64,000 nt of DNA from Montifringilla adamsi (lineage: Eukaryota > Chordata > Aves > Passeriformes > Passeridae): NCBI GenBank assembly GCA_017590115.1, contig JAGGNK010011114.1, positions 2,905,733-2,969,732 of the forward strand. The letters run 5' to 3'. Shown here one piece after another: positions 1 to 12,540 of the stretch (position 1 is its first letter; each line of letters begins with the position of its first letter). Made by a program: the position numbers and the translations under genes. Below the pieces are notes generated by a model, which was given only the letters and a program-made list of their open reading frames with translations, made no database searches and had not been told where the DNA came from.

Positions 1-3000
1 TGGATCCTTACCAGCTTGTTTTTGCTCCACTTTTTTTCACCACCAAGTTATTTAGCCATCTTTTGGAGGGGATTTCTTCCTTGTCTCAAGGTAAACTGAA
101 GTAAACAAAACAAAAAAATAAATTAGGAGGTGTCTGTCTCCCAGACATGGAGACTTTTCCTTTGATGTGCTTTCTTCTGATCCCATACACTCTGACTTAT
201 CCAGCAGGTGATAAAATATACCTGCCCCTTGCAATCAGAATATTCTGCTTTTCTGTGCTGACTTAATCCCCTGGGATCTCCAAACACTTTGCAAAGCTTT
301 TGGCTAAGCTGTTGTGAAGGGAGAGGCTTTAGCTTTATTCTTATTTCCTGCTTAAACAAATTGAGGAAGAAAGGAGTGGTTTGGCCAAGGTTTGTGTTTA
401 GCTGCAAGGCCTTAAGCTGTATCTAACATCCATTGTTTAATTACATGGAGCAGGGAATCTTTCAGAATGTTTTGGGTATTTGGTTTTGGGCCCACAGCAT
501 TTGGAAAACACTTCTCAAAACAATCCATGGGAAAATTATGGGTCCTAGGCAGCTCTGGCTTAGCTGGTGGAGGTTGTGAGTGTACAGACTGGTGGATTTT
601 AAGTCCTTTAAAAGTATCACTGTTCAGAGCCTCAAAAGTTGCAATATTTTTCACTACCTACGTATTCAAATATTCCCCCAGGCCTACAGTGCCATCCCCA
701 GGCACACCCCAAATGAACAAATCTGCTATTATTTTCCATCTTTTGGGAGCACTTTTCCTCATGTGTTCCTTTGCCACTTTTTCCCCAATTTACAGAAGAG
801 AGATGTTCTGCTTGTTTTCTGTTTAAGGCTCAGGAAAAAGAGCGATGAAAGGACCATGATATTAATTTATCCTGGCTTTTCATGTGGTAGGTTTCCTTTT
901 TTTCTCACTGGTAAATGAGAAGCTTGAAGAATCCCCTAAATGATCCATATAGTGGCCCACTCTGACTTGTTCATGGATGTATTTTTAACAGCAATTTGTA
1001 CAAACATAATAATTTTGTGTGATTTCCATATGTTAATTTTCTTGGTGATCATTCATGTTTGGGTTTCTGTCTTTCCTGATGCTTTTGCTTCAGAATGATT
1101 GATCTATAGTAAATGAGACAAATCTATGAAAATATGTCAAATGTGTGCACAATGACAGACTTAGATAATTCACCAAGATAATTTTAAAGTGCCACTGGCT
1201 TCTGCATTCACTGTAGTCAATTCTGTAGCTTATGTTTCATGAATTTTTAGTCCTGATGTAATAATTTTTAACTGTAGGAAGGACTTTAGTACTAAAACTA
1301 CCTTAAACTAACAGCAGCATACACATAAAATAATAAAACAAAGCAAATTTTGACCTGGAGTAGAGGGAAGTACTGTGTTGATCCAGCCTGGAGTAGCTAC
1401 AGTTTATGGAGGGAGATTTTTTTGCTGCTCGTGTCACAAGCAGAAATATGGAATCATAAGGCAAAAATGAGCAGCACCTTCAAGATGAAGGTTTCCTACA
1501 TAATTGGAATTCAAGGGACTACCCAGCTGGTGAGAAGGAATTGGTAGGTGTGAGATATTTTATGATAGCAGCCTTGTGGTGTGCCTGCAGCAAGAAATGC
1601 AAACACATTAAACTCTAAGGTAATGTTGCTTAAATAATTTGTGTGCTTCTGTGTATATATATGTTTGCACAGCAGCAGCAGAAGTTATTGAAGCTGATGT
1701 TAGATATTTCTGGAGTTTCCATTCAGTGTAGGGGTTAGCTGTGTGTAATTTTGAGATGTGACGGCGTTAGACATTTCTCAAACACATGCCAAAACCAACA
1801 CCCCAGTAATTGCTTTTTTTGCTTTTCCATTGTACTCTGCTATTGTAACTGCTTCCATGTGTTTGCACTGATTTATTCTTATCTGTAGTGGTTTTAAATT
1901 ATAAATCTACAAACAATTGATACACACGTAGAAAATTATAAAAGCTGCAAGCACTCGGATCATCCAGCACAGTGATGCACTAGGGTTTCCTGAACTGACC
2001 ATATTTATGTTGCTGTGATCATCTAAAGCAGGTTTTCTTTCTGTGCATTTTTACTCAAAAGCATTCTAGAACAGTGAAAGAAAACAAACAACCTGGTTTT
2101 CCTGGGAATAAAACATTCACAGAGAAGAGGCAGGTGTGAGGTCCACTGGCAATTCTTCGGGCAGGGGATGGAACACAAAGCAGATGGGATTCACTTCCAG
2201 CTTGGGAGGCTGTTCAAGGATGCTGCAGGTGGCATCAGCGTTTGAAATGTCCACAGGAGGGTGAGGGTGAGGGGATGGTGTGGATTTCCAGCCGTGCAAG
2301 GTGCTCAGACCTCTGCCCTTCCGCACAGCTGGGCTCTTCCATGGGACCTGGGGCTTTCCCTGCAGGGCCCTGTGGAAGGCAGGGGTCTGGAGGTGCCCCA
2401 TGGCACACAAGAAGCACAGGGAACTCTGCTTTCCATGCTCAAAATTTGGCCTTTGGCCTCCTTAGCCAGGTATCAGGTAAAGGCCAAATCTGGCTGCTTA
2501 AATTCACTGGTGTCACCACCACTGGTGGAAAAGCTGCACCAGAAAGGATTCCTGTACGTGCAGCATGTTAACTTTAGGTATCATGATGTGCTGCCTATCA
2601 CAATGCACTCCAAAGGTAATTCCCATCTGATCATCCAGGAAATGTCAGATTTTGCAATGTCTGTGATGGATATAATAAGACTTTATCATCAAATGTCTCT
2701 GAAATGCTAATGAAGGCAGAAGAAACAGTAAAGCAAACACCTTGTCAAATTAATCTCTATTTAAAAAAAAAAAAATCTGTTCAATTAATAAAACTGGCAA
2801 GGAATCTAGGAATGTGGGATGAATCCAGAAGAGTAGTGGGTTTTTCAGCCTCAGTTTCACCAGTTCCTAATGTTAGGGAGAAAGTGGTTGTTAAGTGAGA
2901 TGGAATCTATGAGATTTTTCCCTGCCCTTTGTTCTGTGGAGAGCCCAGCATTAAAAGAGACTAGAATTAGCCTGGTTTATGAGGGGAGAGAATGAAAATG

Positions 3001-5421
3001 CTAAAAACATCTAAGACAATCTGGGAATGTAGCAAACAGCAGATCTCCATAATTTCTCTGCCCTGATGACCAAAGCCAGTCCAGCCAATGCAGGAGAGAG
3101 AAGAGCAGCAGTGTCTGGGGTTCAGCTCCTGTTTTTTTTTTCCCAGAGGATTTGAAAACTCCTTTTGAGAGCAGAAAACACACAGCACTGAGCTCCCATC
3201 TGCTGCCTTACACAGAGATGTTCTGCTCTGCAGTTAATGCTCTGTACTCACACAGCTGAAGGCTGTAGAGGATGTGCCCATGTAGCTGTATTTAATAGGC
3301 ACTAAAGTGCTTAACACGATGTAACTGTTAATAGGATTTCTACACAGTAATAGATCACTTATTAATAAAACTTCCGGAGAACTGACCAAAAAAAGAAATT
3401 AAGATTTTCAAGAGAAAAGTGAGAAGTCTCCTGTTTAGCAGACTTAAAATAGTAAATGCCCTCCCTGAACAGACAAAAAGAGTCCACTGGAAGTTCTTGA
3501 CTGAGCTAGTACCCGAGGGACATAAATTTGATGCATATTTCTTTCCTTGGCATTTAAGAGAGTCTTTTCCTATATGAAATGGGATGGCTGGTACAGAAAT
3601 TGCACTGATTCTGCTTTCTGGTTCTGCCTCCAGGACAAGGAGCTCAGGCTGGCAGTGCTTGAAGGAAGGGAAGTGCAAGATTTGGAGATCATAACCCCAT
3701 CACACTGCAGTTCATGGTGAGGTGGCCATTTATACAAATTCATTCAGATGCTTCTTTCAGCTACATTTGTTGCATTCCACAAAACTGGGCCATGTGTTTT
3801 TGCCTTGGAGCAAGATTATGTTCATTTTTCCCCGGTAAACAGAAGACTGTTTTTCAGACTTAAAAAAAAGCTACATATAAAAAGAAAAGAAGCCTGTACT
3901 TGGTGTAAAATTTGAAATAGTGGCAGGTAATTCAAATTAAAATTTCACTACTGCTCATTTCAGACTTGGGTTGGGTTGTAGGGGTAATAGAAAAAACTCT
4001 CTATGAAAATGGATTCTCAGCAAAGCCTAACAGAGTATTTAGTGCTATGCTTTATAGTTTGTCCATAAATAACAAAATAAAAAAGTAACAGCAGTGAATT
4101 TAGCAGAACACATGATGAAAAGTGATGATCATGTATAAATTAGAATGTCTGTTTTCTACAGAAGAAGTATCAATTAAATCTCTTCCTTTGAGACTAAGAG
4201 CAGATATTTAACCCTAATTAACACTTTTACCTGTAAAATTTGCATGAAATGAGGAATTACATGTTACTGGAAGTGGTCACAATCAGCCATGAAAGTTGCC
4301 TCTTGAATGATTTATTATCACATGGATGAAAGGCGTGATGCTGTGGCTGCATCCAGGTACAAGTGGCCTCCTAGAAAAATTCAGAATTATGTTTCAAATG
4401 TGGGCAAAATGTTGACTCAGTCAAGTCAGACGTGGATTTCAAAAGTGTCATGTCAATAACAAACGTGCCAGAAAATCCCATCCCAAAAATGTCATGGCAA
4501 GAAAGGGTTAGACATGGGCTTAGCAATTCCTGCTCAAGTGCAGTGGCTCCTCTCTCACTGGGTGGAAACTCCATTTTCTTCTCTCTTCTGGCCTAACTGA
4601 TTTGTTCTGAGAATCAGCCTGTGTAGGATTTTATGTTATTTATGCAAACATTTGCACCATATTGATTAAGAGCAGAGTGCAGCAGAGCCTTTTATAAGCC
4701 TTAATAAAATTCTGGCTGTTGTCATCACTTGGCAATTCACGAAAGGGTGTGCTAAGAACCCATAACCTTGTCTGTTCTGTCAGATTCATGTGGTTTCAGT
4801 CCAGCTTTTTCTTTTCTCTGTTTATATGCAGACATAACACTTAACAAGTGATAATGTGTAAACAAGAGCATGCATTATGCAGATAAATAGACTCCCACTG
4901 CTGAACAAATCCTTAGCAGTTTGCATGAAAAATAAATACAGATGCAAACCAGAATTCAATATTTATTTTAACAGCAGGACTTTATCATTGGTAGCATTTC
5001 CCCGATGTTTCCAGGATTAAATAAGTGGCTTTTAAAAGAGATTCACCAGTCCAGAAGTTTGAAGCAGTTTAAACCTTTTCTTAATAGCACCAAAGGGAGA
5101 GATAACAATTAGCAGTTCTTCACAATATCAGGAAATTACATCTGCATTTGCTGACTGAGAACTGCTGGATCCATGCAGAGTCTCTTTACCCACTGATAAA
5201 TGTGGCCATCAGAAGTGAGAGGAAGAAGGCACCAAGATTTCCACAGATCTCAGCATTTTGAATAATACTGAAGTTTTATTTAAGGCACAAAATGGGTTTG
5301 GATTCCATGCTCCATTAAAAATCCCGAGGAAAGAAGGATAACTATTAACTGTTAAATATTTGCAGTATGTGCTTCTCATTAATTTTAAAGGTGCTGCTTA
5401 AAAGTAAATTTGTCAGAGATC
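1..5421. other. Unique AT-rich non-coding sequence, no gene seen
   Basis: I recognise no gene, RNA or interspersed repeat here. Open frames are short and show no known domain. The stretch around 4620-4980 is unusually clean of simple repeats and rich in TAAT, ATTA and TGCAAA words, the look of conserved regulatory DNA in vertebrates. That is an impression only, because conservation cannot be judged from one sequence. Confidence 0.6.
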
Positions 5422-5504
5422 CAAAAATAAAAAAAAGAAAAATTATTTTAATTTTTTTTTAAATTTTAAAATTAATTTTATATTTAAAATTTAAAAAAAA
5501 AATT
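5422..5504. repeat. AT-rich low-complexity tract
   Basis: About 80 bp made almost wholly of A and T, with A-runs, T-runs and self-complementary pieces around a TTAAATTTTAAAATTAA core. It could unwind easily or extrude as a hairpin. It is simple sequence with no sign of a mobile element at its edges. Confidence 0.85.
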
Positions 5505-6647
5505 CTGAGAGCATCACATTTCTAAGCCTGCCTGCAGCATTTATTCTTGAATGCTGGCCTCAGTCTAGCTTCAGTCTGTTTTCCTTCATCACCCCACTCC
5601 AGTGGTTTTGATGGGATTGAGGTCAGAGGGGTAAATATGAGGTTCAAGTGATCAGTGCTGGAGAAGGAAACAGTGATTAACTCCAAGTCCTGGATTCAAG
5701 ATGAGATCACAAAAAGTGGCCTGGTGAGGAGCTATCAAATAATCATGAGCAGGGCAAAGGGAGCACAGCAAGAAATGCTCACGAACATTTATTGGAACAA
5801 AATTATAGATACACTTGTGCATTTGAGGTGTTATAGCAAAAAGGTAAGAAAAATAAAAGCACTGAAACACCTGGATAAGAGGTAGTTAGACTGTGTCTTC
5901 TCTTCACTGTGGGTGCAATATTGCTTTTTACCAGGCTGCCTGTTTATAGATGCTTTCTCTTGCACAGACATCCACTTGGGTCATTCCATGATTTTAAATC
6001 TCTTGTGGTTTCCTGGTTCCTGTCCATCAAAAGGAGGGAAATGCCTTCACTGTGTGAAAGCTGCATGGCTTGGTGTAATCAGTTAATCCTGCTCTTTATA
6101 GGAATGAATCTTTCTTGCACCAAAGGATCTTGGAGAGAAGTTTTATTCTTTTTGCTGGCACAGAGGTAAAGAAGGAATTTGAGAACCATTCTACAACACC
6201 AAACTGAGTCCAGAACTCCCTTGGAGTTGAAATTTTTCACGCAGCATTTGCCAGAGTGGGAAGGACTTGAGGTAAGTCAGAACTGCTGGCTGAGATCTCT
6301 CCTGCTGCAATTTTGCTTATTGCAAAGTGAGCCTTGGAAATGATGACACTGGGACCAGTGGCAATTCCCACATCCCGCTTGTATATACTTCTCCACATTA
6401 GGAACTTGCAATGTGCACGTGTTACTAACAAATTCCAGCCTTGCAGGTTAGGAGGATTTAAAAAGAGCAAGGATCCAAGGTGTCTGCACCATCACAACTG
6501 GGTGAGCTTAGACAGGAGACTGGGGCTTGGGTCGTGTCAAGTCCATGAGCACATCTAAAATTCAGTAGATATGTTTCCACTCACACAAGCAAGGGGAGGA
6601 TTTTCACCCTGCAGAACTCAGCAGATGCTTAGGAGACTGTATCAGGC
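5505..6647. other. Unique non-coding sequence, no gene seen
   Basis: No repeat or gene is recognised. The open frame at 5655-5885 (76 codons, plus) has no recognisable motif and is ordinary for its length. Confidence 0.55.
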
Positions 6648-6666
6648 TTTTTTTTTTTTTTTTTTT
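6648..6666. repeat. Poly(T) run, 19 bases
   Basis: A pure run of 19 T. It could be the reverse-strand poly(A) tail of an old retroposed sequence, but no recognisable body lies upstream on the minus strand. Confidence 0.9.
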
Positions 6667-6828
6667 GGTTTTGTTCCCTCCTCTCCCTCAGCAAAATGCA
6701 ACATATGGTTAACTTTCCTGTTGCATCGTGGTCTGCTAATGAAGCAGACACTTAAGATAATTGTGCTTCCCTCTTCAAGCTTCCTGATTTGGCAAGCCCG
6801 TCTATTTGGAATTCTGAGGTATTGCAAG

Positions 6829-6928
6829 AGTTGTTTTTTTGTTTTTTTTTGTTTTTGTTTGGTTTTTTGTTTGTTTTTGTTTGTTTTGGGGTTTTTTTTG
6901 TTTGTTTGTTTGTTATTTTTTGGTTTCC
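6829..6928. repeat. T/G-rich (GTTT)n-like tract
   Basis: About 100 bp of T-runs broken by single G or GG, including perfect GTTT repeats near 6900-6915. Similar tracts recur at 35524-35580, 41569-41655 and 50560-50770. In all four the T/G strand is the plus strand. Confidence 0.9.
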
Positions 6929-7028
6929 TTTGTTCCCATTATACATGAAAAGCTGCATATTTTGACTTATTGAAAGTCCAATTAAACATTTCAAAATCCA
7001 GAAGAACATTTAAAGACATTCCCCTCCC

Positions 7029-7112
7029 TTTTTTTTTTTTTTTTTTTTCTTTTTTTTTTTTCTGTTTTTATTGCTCCTGGGGTGGTTTTTTTTGGTGTTT
7101 TTTTTTTATTTA
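7029..7112. repeat. Poly(T)-rich tract
   Basis: Twenty T, one C and twelve T (7029-7061), then T-runs broken by G up to about 7112. It is low-complexity sequence, and any open frame across it is an artefact of poly(T) reading as phenylalanine. Confidence 0.9.
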
Positions 7113-7124
7113 TTTGCCAGCAAA

Positions 7125-7400
7125 AGCAAATGTAATGTTTCATTTGGGTGATGCCAGCTGTCCATTGTGAATGCAAATGATGAAGCAGTGGAGCTGCATG
7201 GCTGCCTTGAAAGAATGTGTGAAATACAAGTTACACATCCTGCAGGTGCCTCTGCTAGGAGAATCTATTCACTCAGAGGACATTTAGCTGATATATTATA
7301 CAGCTGGTCAAACAATGCCTGCAGGCTCTCTGAAAGTTTTCACAGGAAATTAGATGCTTTGGAGTTTGCTGCAAAACATTATTTTATAAAGCCAGGGTAA
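7125..7400. other. Non-repetitive island between T tracts; possible conserved element
   Basis: This complex, balanced sequence follows directly on T-rich simple sequence. It holds a perfect octamer ATGCAAAT at 7171-7178, the POU-factor binding word, and several TTAGCTGATAT and TTTATAAAG-type words. An open frame of 77 codons runs from 7167 to 7400 on the plus strand. Its product has no domain I recognise, and there is no splice or promoter context. A non-coding regulatory element is more likely than a gene. Confidence 0.25.
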
Positions 7401-9970
7401 TTTTGATAGTGCTCTTTTTAGACTGCTAATTTCAGTTCTCTGCCTCTTCTATCCAATTTGCCTCTTTTATTCTTTGTTTTAATGAACTATATACACTACA
7501 TTTCTAAGTTGATTTGTTGTGGATTTTTTTTCTTTTCTTTTTTTTTTTTTACCACTTTGTGATGCTCAACTGAAAACATGGTCAGCATTTAGGTAATAAG
7601 GAATGTGAATTTTTTTGTCTTTGGCCTGTGGGGTCTTTACTGTGTGCTTCTTGGTGCCCTAATGCTCTGTAATCTGCAAAACATTTATTCCCATCCTAAA
7701 AGCCATGTCTAGATTTCTTTTCCAAGGATACTTTATAAATCATGAGCATTTAAAAGGCACCAGGATAGCAAATGGTGAGGGGCTCTGCAGTTTTTTGTGT
7801 TTCTCTCATGGAAAATGCACACACTTAGAGATAAGACAGAGTAAAGTAGCATAATCTGTTCCTTCCAGCTCCAATTTCATCAGACTAATTAAAGATGCCT
7901 CCAAATCTTTTTGTATTCAGCAAGGAGCACAGGTTCTCAAAAGCCACTGAGCTTCTTGTGACTTAAATGCCTGCCTGAAGTTGAAAAACACCTTCTTAAA
8001 AGCTTGGAATAAAAGGAAACTTAAAATAAGTGTCCATGTTGCTGACAGCCAAAGCTCTCATGCAGCTTAATTAAGAGCAAGTTTGTTAATTAGAGTAGCA
8101 CAAATTACGAACTCCTGGAGACCGTGCTGAAGAAAAGAACGACAAAAACAACTAACCCATCAAAACTTTAAATACCAGAAAACTTCCTCTCCTTCCTTAC
8201 TCTAATCCTAGGGGCAAAACTCCAGACATTGTCAGGGACTGGAAGAGGAGGAAAGGCTGGTGAGAGACAGAGGCACTGACTGCAGCAGATTTCTTCACTT
8301 CTGATGTAAGGAGATGGACTGCAAAGAGAGGTGGATTTTTAGCATCATCATCCAATGTGGGATGCAGGCTGGGATGGCATAAGTTTTATGTTGGTATTTT
8401 TTGTCCGAAGCCTAAAGATTTGGGTCAAAAGAGAGCAGTCCTCAAGAGCTCTGAGGAAAAAAATTCACATTAAATTTGAAAATATTGGTGGACCAGCTGG
8501 ATGATGGAGGCGACTTCCCACATGACATCAAGTCTGGGATGCAGTGTTTTTCTGGGAGTGATTTCAATAACTACAGCAAAAAGAAAATTTGCAAGGATTC
8601 TAAGGAACTCTGATTATAATTAGCGTGATGAGCTGGGGGAGAGGGTTTTGGGGAGCTGCACTTAATTCCCAGGGGTGGGAGGGAAGGGAGGAAACATCAG
8701 CATCTTCTGAAATGATCCCAGTTCAGTGGGAAAGCCCAGCTTGACCTTGCCTAAACACGAGGACAGATGATGACATTAGGAAGCTCCTCGGTGTCTTATT
8801 AGGCACTCAGATCCTTGCAGGAAGGAAAGGTTATGCAAATGAGTGTATTTTCTATTTTTTTTTCCCTCTAGACTGCTGACACGGAACACTGATGAGATTT
8901 GGGGGAGATGTTTTAAATTAGAAACTTGGGAAGAGTTGACAGTTGCAGAAGGGTACTGAGGTCACCCAAAGACATCTGGTAGGACTGTCAGTCAGGAGCA
9001 CAGTGCTACTTTGCCAAGTGTAGGGTAGGATAGAAAACTGAGCTGACTGGAGAAGGAATAGATGAAGGTCAGGGTTGAATTCTCAAAAAGTAGCAAGGTT
9101 ACAGATGTGAACTACATCAAAGTAGGCACAGGGCCAAAAGTGCACATTAGAAATGCTGGTATGCACAATGTTTATGAAAGTTGGAGTAATTTCTGCATTT
9201 AAACATAAACCGAGTCAGCAAAAATTACAGGAGAGAAAAAGGCACCTCTTGAGGACTGTTGATTACAGATCTCTGGCAGACAGAGAGTATAATCACCTCT
9301 GTTTATTTGAGCCTCTGGTTTTGGGCCCAGTTTTTCTCATTTCATCCTTCCTGCCCTGTATGTGTCCCCATTTCCTTCCTCCTCTCTCCCTACCTTGGCA
9401 TTTTCGGTGTTCAGGAGCATGCAGGTGTGATTTCTTTTACTTCCACTATTTGTTGTCAGCTCTTCCCCTGACTGCTAGCACAGGCTTTGCTGAGAGCTTG
9501 CCAGTGATTGATGCTGGGAAAACACCTGGAGGTTGCTTTTATATTAAAAAATACAGGGGTATCCTTACTTTGTCCATGGCTGGACTGACTTCAGTGCCTG
9601 GCAGTGTCTTCTTACCCCACCTGAAGCATGGCCTGTTCAGGTACAGCTGGTTTGCAAAACAGGGCAGGAAGTGTTTCAAGAACAGACATTTATGGAACAC
9701 TGAATGGACAAACCAACCTACACCCTGATACAACAGAGGCAGAAAATTAAATCTGAAGAGGTAAGAGGAAAAAAGAAGAAGGAAAAAAAAAAAAGCTATG
9801 ACCTAAAATACTGAGATATCATTTTTGAGCAAAATTATAGGTGTTCTTGCTATTTCTTTTTCCCTCTTGGAAAAGCAAGGTGTGTGGCACAGCCTCCAAA
9901 ACAACTCTGGCTTTCTTGTGAGCTCAGGTAAAGCTCAGATCCAAATCCAAGGAAAATCTCGAGCCTTGTC
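7401..9970. other. Unique non-coding sequence, no gene seen
   Basis: No mobile element or gene is recognised. A T-rich patch lies at 7526-7550. The longest frame is 191 codons at 9153-9728 on the plus strand, directly upstream of the LTR at 9971. Its product shows no known domain, is unusually rich in Phe, Cys and Pro, and has no coding support, so it is left uncalled. Confidence 0.5.
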
Positions 9971-10165
9971 TGTTGTGGTTTAACCCTGACAAAAAAATAC
10001 TGTGCAGCTCCCTGCTCATTGTCCCCAGCAGGGTGGGGAGCCAGCACTGCTCAGCAGCAATGAAAGCAGGGTGTTATCAACATCATTCCCATCCTAAATC
10101 CAAAACACAGCACTGCACCTGCTGCTAGGAAGAAAGTTAACTCTATCCCATCCAAAACCAGAACA
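9971..10165 (-). mobile_element. Solo LTR, ERVL-like, internally deleted
   Basis: On the plus strand this begins TGTTGTGGTTTAACCC and ends CCAAAACCAGAACA, so it has the canonical TG...CA ends. Read on the minus strand it starts TGTTCTGGTTTTGGATGGGA and carries a GATAGAGTTAAC-type start that I recognise from a widespread bird ERVL LTR family. At 195 bp it is much shorter than the usual several hundred, so the middle, including promoter and polyadenylation parts, appears deleted. Flanking 5-mers TTGTC (9966-9970) and TTGGC (10166-10170) differ at one base, fitting a 5-bp target-site duplication as expected for ERVL. No internal retroviral genes are present. Confidence 0.85.
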
Positions 10166-11444
10166 TTGGCTCCTCAAAGAGTTATATGGCAAATGCTGAG
10201 CTGTGGCAGCCGAGGATGGATTGGATAAGGAAACCAAGCTGACAACAAAGCACTTTGGTTTACTACAGAAACAGCTTGGAAATCAATCTGGCTGAAACTT
10301 TACCCTGGCTCTGATGACATTTCTACAAAAGGCTCCTTTGCTTGAGGAGACCGTGCGCTGCCGCTGCAGAGTTCTTGGCTGCATTGTAAACCTTGATATT
10401 CACAAGGATAAAGCGAAACTATGAGTGTGGGGTAGCTGTAAGGACGTTAGTGAGCTTGTGGGAGAGATTTCAGTGGAATCTTCGCATTCTGTCAGGACTA
10501 ATTACTCACTGTCTGGAGGAACGGTTCTCATCTCTGTAATGGTGGCAATGTTTTGGGCAGCACGGGTGTGTCACCCTGAAGAGGGCTGTGCTGGATGGGA
10601 TGTTAGTCTGGAACCCCAGCCTGTCAATTCCAGAAATGGCCCAAACCTCCAGGAGCTGCAGGGGTGCTGAGACCTGTGAGACCACACTTCATTAATGCTT
10701 TTTTCGGATTTCTTCCTTTGGTCCTTTGATTCATGGTCCCCACAAGAAGTGTGCTGACCCAGTGGCTCTATTTAGCCTAAAAGGTCTCTGAAAAAAGAAG
10801 AACCTGGACCTGAACTGCAAGGTTCTGTAGTTTAGAGAGCAAAAGGTGGGGTAAGCTGGTCCTGTTGCTGTTTTGCCCAACACAAAGGTTAGGTTTCCTA
10901 GACAAATGATGGACAGCGCCTCCAAAATTGGAACTTTGATCCCAAAGGGGCCCTGTGTTATTATAACATAAAGAATGGTTATTAAACTGTCAGAGGGTTA
11001 ATAGTTTCATCTTAATAATCTTGATTGATGGTGCACATTTCACCAGTGCTCCAAAAGCCCTCAAAGAGCTTTAAAATATTTTACTATTGGCTTGCCCTTC
11101 ATTTCCCAAGGAAGTCTAAGGAGAACTCTTCTTGCTAATAAATTCTTTATCATAACATAGCTGGTTGTCCTCTTATAGAAGGGAAATATATCCTTTGCTG
11201 TGCTGTCTGATTAATTGGTCTAATTTTATCAGGAAAATTAAATTCTCTTCGTTATCTAGGAAGTTATTTAAAGAGGTCTGAGCAAAACTCCAGCCTGTGA
11301 GCCTGATGACTTTATTAACTTATTACTTTTTAAGTGAGTTCTGTCTGAAGGATTCCCTTCAACTTTGAGGGCTATTTTTCTTCTGTTCTCAGCATTTCAG
11401 GATGACAAATGGGATGTCAGATATGACTTACTGTAAGACCTTTT
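10166..11444. other. Unique non-coding sequence, no gene seen
   Basis: No recognisable repeats or coding features. A small group of CpG dinucleotides lies near 10350-10420, but it is too short to be a CpG island. Confidence 0.55.
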
Positions 11445-11518
11445 GGGATTCATAGAGGGTGGCTTTTACCCTTACCTCTAAATCCCTTAAGGGATTCATA
11501 GAGGGAGGCTTTTACCCT
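11445..11518. repeat. 28-bp direct repeat, two copies 46 bp apart
   Basis: The 28-bp word beginning GGGATTCATAGAGGG and ending TTTTACCCT occurs at 11445-11472 and 11491-11518 with a single T/A difference. It looks like a small local tandem duplication with an 18-bp spacer. Confidence 0.9.
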
Positions 11519-12044
11519 CTCTATGAGGCAGCCTGGAAAGCTGGCCAATTTTGATGACCAAACCAGATATCTGAGTGGCTTTACAGCAGGCTGCAGTCTT
11601 AACTGAAGCAGTTCTTAAAACATTACTGATCTTTGACTGAGAAAAAAATAAAAAAATTACATGTGTAGAAATATGCATGGGAGTTGATCCCAGTTGTGTG
11701 TGTAATACATGAAAAAAAAGGAGATTCCTGGCAGTTGTAAAACATTGTAAACTGATGCTTTACTTCTCTTTGCTTAGACCTCTTTCAGAAAATAATCATT
11801 TCCTCAGATGTGCAAAGCTGGTGAAGAGCTTCATCTTTGTGTTTCCCAGAACTATTTCAAGATGAATATAACAACCAGACTGAGGGACTCTGATAATTTG
11901 CTTTATTCTGGCCTCATCCCTGATGGAAAGGGCAACAGCTGTCAATGAGGTGAGACCATGAAGGATATAAACCCTCATGCCAATTTGCCATAATCTGTGT
12001 TCAGGACGAGATTTTCCCACAGGTTTATAGGATTGTGAAATGGT
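11519..12044. other. Unique non-coding sequence, no gene seen
   Basis: Nothing is recognised up to the left end of the CR1 fragment. That left boundary is approximate because the 3' end of the CR1 copy has diverged. Confidence 0.5.
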
Positions 12045-12293
12045 CCTGATGCCCAGGACCATGTCCAGATGCCTTCTGTGTGTCTCCAAGGCCCATGAAT
12101 GCCTCTGCGACCCCTCTGCTCAACCTGTGCCAGTGCTTGGTCACCCTCACAGTGAAAAAGTGTTTCCTGATGTTCAGGCATCACCTCCTGTGTTTCAGCT
12201 GGTGCCCAGCTCCTCGTGTTCTGTCACTGGGCACTGCTGAGAAGAGCCTGGCTCAGTCTTCTTTGCACCCTCCCTTCAGGGAGGTGGAAACCA
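12045..12293 (-). mobile_element. CR1 LINE fragment (3' part), left half of a split copy
   Basis: Read on the plus strand this is the reverse complement of a CR1 3' region. It has CCCAGGACCATGTCCAGATG, then GTCACCCTCACAGTGAAAAA, then a CTGTCACTGGGCACTGCTGAG block, in the order known for the antisense of avian CR1. CR1 is a non-LTR retrotransposon usually truncated at its 5' end. The copy has no open ORF2. It is cut at about 12293, where a plus-strand CR1 starts. A matching antisense CR1 segment resumes at about 12541, so this is the left half of an interrupted element. Confidence 0.9.
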
Positions 12294-12540
12294 TGAGTAG
12301 TAGGATGAGAAGACATGGCCTCGAGCTGCCCCAGAGGAGGTTTAGGTTGAATATTAGGAAAAATTTCTTCACCAAAAGGGTCATCAAGCCCTGGAGCAGG
12401 CTGCCCAGGGAAGGGGTTGGCTTGACATCTCTGGAGATGCTTAAAGGATATGGCTTAGCAGTGGGGTCAGCAGTGTTAGGTTAAGGGTTGGACTCTAACA
12501 TCTTAAAGACATTTTCTAACCCAAATGATTCCACGATTCA
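12294..12540 (+). mobile_element. CR1 LINE 3' end inserted in plus orientation
   Basis: GATGAGAAGACATGGCCTCG, CCCAGAGGAGGTTTAGGTTG, AATATTAGGAAAAATTTCTT and CAGGCTGCCCAGGGAAG appear in the order of a sense CR1 3' end. The element ends with GATTCCACGATTC, a worn form of the short ATTCTRTG-type repeats that close CR1 elements. It is about 250 bp and 5'-truncated. It lies between two antisense CR1 pieces that are collinear with each other, so it inserted into an older CR1 copy. Confidence 0.9.

Noticed and set aside
2261..2710. 149-codon open frame overlapping two others in different frames
   Set aside because: Several frames are open together in a GC-richer patch, the usual sign of low stop density and not of coding.
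9153..9728. 191-codon open frame, plus strand, the longest outside tandem repeats
   Set aside because: No recognisable domain, no splice or promoter context, and odd composition. A few frames near this length are expected by chance in about 64 kb read in six frames.
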